A DNA stretch of 64,000 bases, taken from NCBI RefSeq assembly GCF_902859805.1, contig NZ_CADIKC010000006.1:1-64000 (forward strand), given 5' to 3'. Shown here in pieces: positions 61,417 through 64,000 of the stretch; position 1 is the stretch's first letter; each line of letters starts with the position of its first letter. The translations under genes and the position numbers were made by a program. The notes beneath the pieces are model-generated. The model saw nothing but the letters and a program-made list of their open reading frames with translations. It was not told the origin of the DNA and searched no databases. The DNA comes from Paraburkholderia sediminicola (GTDB lineage: Bacteria; Pseudomonadota; Gammaproteobacteria; Burkholderiales; Burkholderiaceae).

Positions 61417-61683
61417 TTACTTCGCTGCTGCCTTGCCGGTAGCGCGCGAGCCGAACTTCTTGTTGAACTTCTCGACGCGGCCTGCCGTGTCCATGATCTT
61501 TTGTTGACCGGTGTAGAACGGATGCGATTCCGACGACACTTCGATCTTGGCGAGCGGGTAGGTCTTGCCGTTGAATTCGCCAGTTTCACGCGTCAGGATG
61601 GTCGAGCGCGTGACAAACTTGAAGTCGATCGACATGTCGATGAACAGGACTTCGCGGTAATCCGGGTGAATGCCTTCTTTCAT
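61417..61683 (-). CDS. rpmE2: 50S ribosomal protein L31, type B
   Basis: This 88-residue protein shows MKEGIHPDYREVLFIDMS and SSESHPFYTGQQKIMDTAGRV, standard for L31. It lacks the CxxC zinc motif of type A, so it is the zinc-free form that bacteria tend to use under zinc shortage. An Ala/Lys-rich tail ends the protein. ATG 61683 follows AAAGGAAAGACC. A strong terminator follows. Confidence 0.95.
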   Translation of the reverse strand: MKEGIHPDYREVLFIDMSIDFKFVTRSTILTRETGEFNGKTYPLAKIEVSSESHPFYTGQQKIMDTAGRVEKFNKKFGSRATGKAAAK

Positions 61684-61944
61684 GGTCTTTCCTTTAATCT
61701 GGCGGTAGCCAACCCGCGAGCAGCCGCTACGAATGCGGACAGCATCTAGGCGCGAGCCACTTGCCTATGGTCGAAAAACGACGATTATGCCAGAAAATCA
61801 GTCGCTTGACGACCTTTCTGCCAGCTTTTTAGCAGCGGTTTGCTTCGTTTTCACCACGTTTCTGGTGTCGCCGCGCAGGTTCGTATTGGGTGGGTAGGCC
61901 GGCGCGGCAGCCCTTATCCGGCGGGCGCTTGCGCGGCGGCGGCG

Positions 61945-62778
61945 TCAGGTCGCAGCGAATTCCAGCCCGATCCGCGCCGGATCCTGCCGGTAATACCGCG
62001 CCAGCAAGCGGTATAACTCGGGATACTCCGCCTCGAAGGCCTGCGGCTGGACGAACAGCGCCTCGCTGCAAACGGCAAAAAATTCCGATGGGTGGTCTGC
62101 CGCATACGGATCGATCAGCGAATCGCGCTCGAAACGTGCCCAACGGCGCTCCGGCACTGCGTCGACTTTGGCGCAGAAGTGGTCGTAGGCATGATCGAAA
62201 ACGTCCGCCCACGCCTGCGAGTCGAGCGGTGCGTGCCAGCGGCGCATGAGCGGCGGGCGGCCGTCCGCTTCGCCGGTCAGCATGTCGATCTTGTGCGCGA
62301 ATTCGTGAATCACGACGTTGTAGGCGTCTGAGCCGTCCGTCATCTGCGCGTCTTCCCACGAGAGAATGACCGGTCCGCCTTCCCACGCTTCGCCGCTTGC
62401 GTCCTGCTCGACCTCGTGCACCACGCCGTCTTCGTCTTCGACCGTCTTGCGGATCACGAACTCGCCCGGATAGACGATCACGCCGACCCATCCACGATAC
62501 AGATCGAGGCTCAGGTTCAGCACCGGCAAACACGCTTGCGCGGCGATCGCCACGGTCATGGCGTCGGTCAGTTCGAGTTCGTGCGCGGTCGAAAATTCTT
62601 TTTGCGCGATGAAGAGGCTGGTCAGCTCGCGCAGACGCATGAGATCCGGCGCCTCAAGATGAGCGAGGAACGGCAGGCCGTCGAGGGTGGCTTGCCAGAG
62701 TGTGTCTTCGATCGCGTAGTCGCGCAGCGCGCGATCACGGCGGCGCGTGCCGAACCATTGGGTGAGTTTCGAGAGCAT
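61945..62778 (-). CDS. mtfA: MtfA-like zinc metallopeptidase
   Basis: This 277-residue protein is the MtfA (YeeI) family peptidase that in E. coli binds and inactivates the repressor Mlc. Zinc motif His158-Glu159-x2-His162 in VIHEFAHKIDMLTG, with the third Glu probably in HPSEFFAVCSE. Typical start LWQATLDGLPFLAHL. It begins 15 bp behind the MFS gene, so they share a transcript. The gap to rpmE2 downstream (61684-61944) shows no gene. Confidence 0.9.
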   Translation of the reverse strand: MLSKLTQWFGTRRRDRALRDYAIEDTLWQATLDGLPFLAHLEAPDLMRLRELTSLFIAQKEFSTAHELELTDAMTVAIAAQACLPVLNLSLDLYRGWVGVIVYPGEFVIRKTVEDEDGVVHEVEQDASGEAWEGGPVILSWEDAQMTDGSDAYNVVIHEFAHKIDMLTGEADGRPPLMRRWHAPLDSQAWADVFDHAYDHFCAKVDAVPERRWARFERDSLIDPYAADHPSEFFAVCSEALFVQPQAFEAEYPELYRLLARYYRQDPARIGLEFAAT

Positions 62779-62793
62779 GGCTTGATGAAACCC

Positions 62794-64000
62794 TTAGTCG
62801 ATCTGTTTTTGCCACGCGGCGAACAGGCCGCCGCAAATCGCGATACCCATCAGGAAGTAGAAGCCGTCCAGCGACGCCAGAAAACTGGCCTGCTGCGCAA
62901 CCGTCCGGCTGATTTCCACGATCGCAAGCGAATGCGCCTCGGACGCCGAGCGGCCGGCGGCGCTGAAGCCGCTCGTCAGCGCAGCGAGCGAATTCTGGAA
63001 CAACGGATTGTACGAATTCACGAACTCCGCGAGGCGTGCTTGATGCAGCGCCTGCCGATGTTGTTCGACGATGATCACCGAAGCCGTCGCGAACGAGATC
63101 GTCAGTTGCCGCACAATGTTTTTCAGCCGGTAGCCGTGCGTGAATTCTTCAATGGCGAAGATTCTAAACGTCAGATTGGCGACCGGCAGCACGATGAACA
63201 GTAACAGCAAGCCGCGCAGCAGCATCGGCACGATCAGCGCTGCTTCGCCCACGTCCGGCGACATGCGCGTCATCCATGCCGCGGCGAATGCAGCCACCGC
63301 GAAGCCCGGCACAATAATCCACTTCTTGCGCGGCAGGAGCTTTGCGTAGCGCAGGTAGGCGAACAGCGCGCTCGCCGAAATCAGCGACGTCACGCCGACC
63401 AGTCGCCCGGCGTTCTCAACCGGATAGTTGAGGCCGCTCTCGAGAAAGCGCGACGTCAGATAGCTGAACACCGTCGAGATGTAGTAGTAGAACATGTACA
63501 GCACGAGCCCGACCTGAAACACCTTTTCACGCAGCGCGTGCAGGCGCATCAACGGTGCCGGATGGTGCCATTGCTGATACGCGAACCAGCCGAGCGCGAC
63601 GATGCCCGCCACCGTCAACAGAATCAGCCCCGGCGAGGCGCTGAACAGCTGGAACCGCACTTGTTGCATGACGATTTGCAGCGCGGCTTGCGCGAACGCG
63701 AAGATCAGGTAAGGCCAGAAGTGCGCCGCGCCGCGCTCTTCCGGCAAGCGGTTGCCGGTGTCGGGCAGGGCGAGCAGGGCAAGAATGGCAAACAGGACAC
63801 CCACCGGCGCGGTGCAGGCGAACAGCGCACGCCAGTCGAAATGCGCGACCAGTTGACCGCCGATCAGCGGCGCGAGCGCACTGCTCAATACGATCAACAC
63901 AAGAAAAGCGCGCGTTGCGACCGGTCGCTCCCGTGGCGTAAAGCTCATCTGGATCAGGATGCGGCAAGTGCCCATCATCGGGCCGATGAAGTAGCCCTGA
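62794..64000 (-). CDS. MFS efflux transporter, DHA2/EmrB-like (partial at right edge)
   Basis: The frame is open across the right edge, so only the C-terminal 401 residues are seen. It begins inside QGYFIGPMMGTCRILIQMSF, which resembles the motif of the DHA2 14-helix drug exporters, then APLIGGQLVAHFDWRALF (motif C/D region) and about ten further helices. It probably works with an EmrA-like membrane-fusion protein. The true start is outside the window. ATG 63978 is an internal Met. Confidence 0.85.
   Translation of the reverse strand, partial: QGYFIGPMMGTCRILIQMSFTPRERPVATRAFLVLIVLSSALAPLIGGQLVAHFDWRALFACTAPVGVLFAILALLALPDTGNRLPEERGAAHFWPYLIFAFAQAALQIVMQQVRFQLFSASPGLILLTVAGIVALGWFAYQQWHHPAPLMRLHALREKVFQVGLVLYMFYYYISTVFSYLTSRFLESGLNYPVENAGRLVGVTSLISASALFAYLRYAKLLPRKKWIIVPGFAVAAFAAAWMTRMSPDVGEAALIVPMLLRGLLLLFIVLPVANLTFRIFAIEEFTHGYRLKNIVRQLTISFATASVIIVEQHRQALHQARLAEFVNSYNPLFQNSLAALTSGFSAAGRSASEAHSLAIVEISRTVAQQASFLASLDGFYFLMGIAICGGLFAAWQKQID

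Overview
The window reads as chromosomal DNA of a GC-rich betaproteobacterium of the Burkholderia sensu lato group, most likely Paraburkholderia. The reasons are high-GC coding with little spacer DNA, a complete 4-amino-4-deoxy-L-arabinose (Ara4N) operon with ArnA split into two genes, the order rpsF-priB-rpsR-rplI-dnaB, the order alaA-hom-thrC-moeA-moaD-moaE-clpB, and zinc-free L31 next to mtfA. The species is inferred from content, not proven. No tRNA, rRNA, CRISPR array or prophage was seen. Most genes are ordinary core genes.

Layout. 1-0.35 kb: the last 33 codons of an IS3-type transposase abut a dispersed intergenic repeat and a 3 x 61-bp tandem array. 0.35-5 kb: a NodI/NodJ-like ABC exporter, a universal stress protein, a DUF2939 protein, and lexA with two SOS boxes and a small unknown gene behind it. 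5.1-10.5 kb: sulfate uptake (sbp, cysT, cysW, cysA) and the CysB-type regulator. 10.7-12.3 kb: an L-asparaginase and a DUF3597 protein. 12.9-17.8 kb: the glyoxylate-to-glycerate operon gcl-hyi-glxR with a divergent LysR regulator. 17.9-19.5 kb: an ECF sigma factor and its membrane anti-sigma factor. 19.8-22.8 kb: rpsF-priB-rpsR-rplI, then dnaB. 22.9-24.6 kb: a DUF47 protein and a Pit phosphate transporter. 24.7-25.5 kb: an unusual SDR-fold protein without the YxxxK motif.

25.5-31.4 kb: a lower-GC surface-polysaccharide block (Wzm/Wzt-like ABC exporter, GT9-like glycosyltransferase, acyltransferase, heptose-7-phosphate kinase). It ends in an NAD-epimerase reading frame cut off after about 10 codons, which suggests an island that has lost its right part. 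31.5-43.9 kb: an NlpC/P60 lipoprotein, a PIN-PhoH ATPase, Bcp peroxiredoxin, the Ara4N lipid A modification genes (arnD, the two arnA halves, arnC, arnB, an arnE/F-like flippase, arnT) and a DUF498 protein, all on the minus strand.

44.3-55.2 kb: alaA, hom, thrC, then molybdopterin genes moeA-moaD-moaE, a group III truncated hemoglobin divergent from NsrR (nitric-oxide response), and clpB behind a sigma-32-like promoter. 55.3-64 kb: a YidB-like protein, a ComEA-like protein with a histone-H1-like tail, a MerR regulator overlapping a carboxymuconolactone-decarboxylase-family gene, a MATE exporter and an ArnT-like glycosyltransferase, L31 type B, MtfA, and an MFS transporter cut by the right edge.

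The parts most worth a second look are the small gene behind lexA, the truncated low-GC polysaccharide block, the two copies of a dispersed hairpin repeat (one abutting an IS end), the SDR-like protein without its catalytic pair, the ComEA/H1 chimera, and several short tandem-repeat arrays lying between genes.
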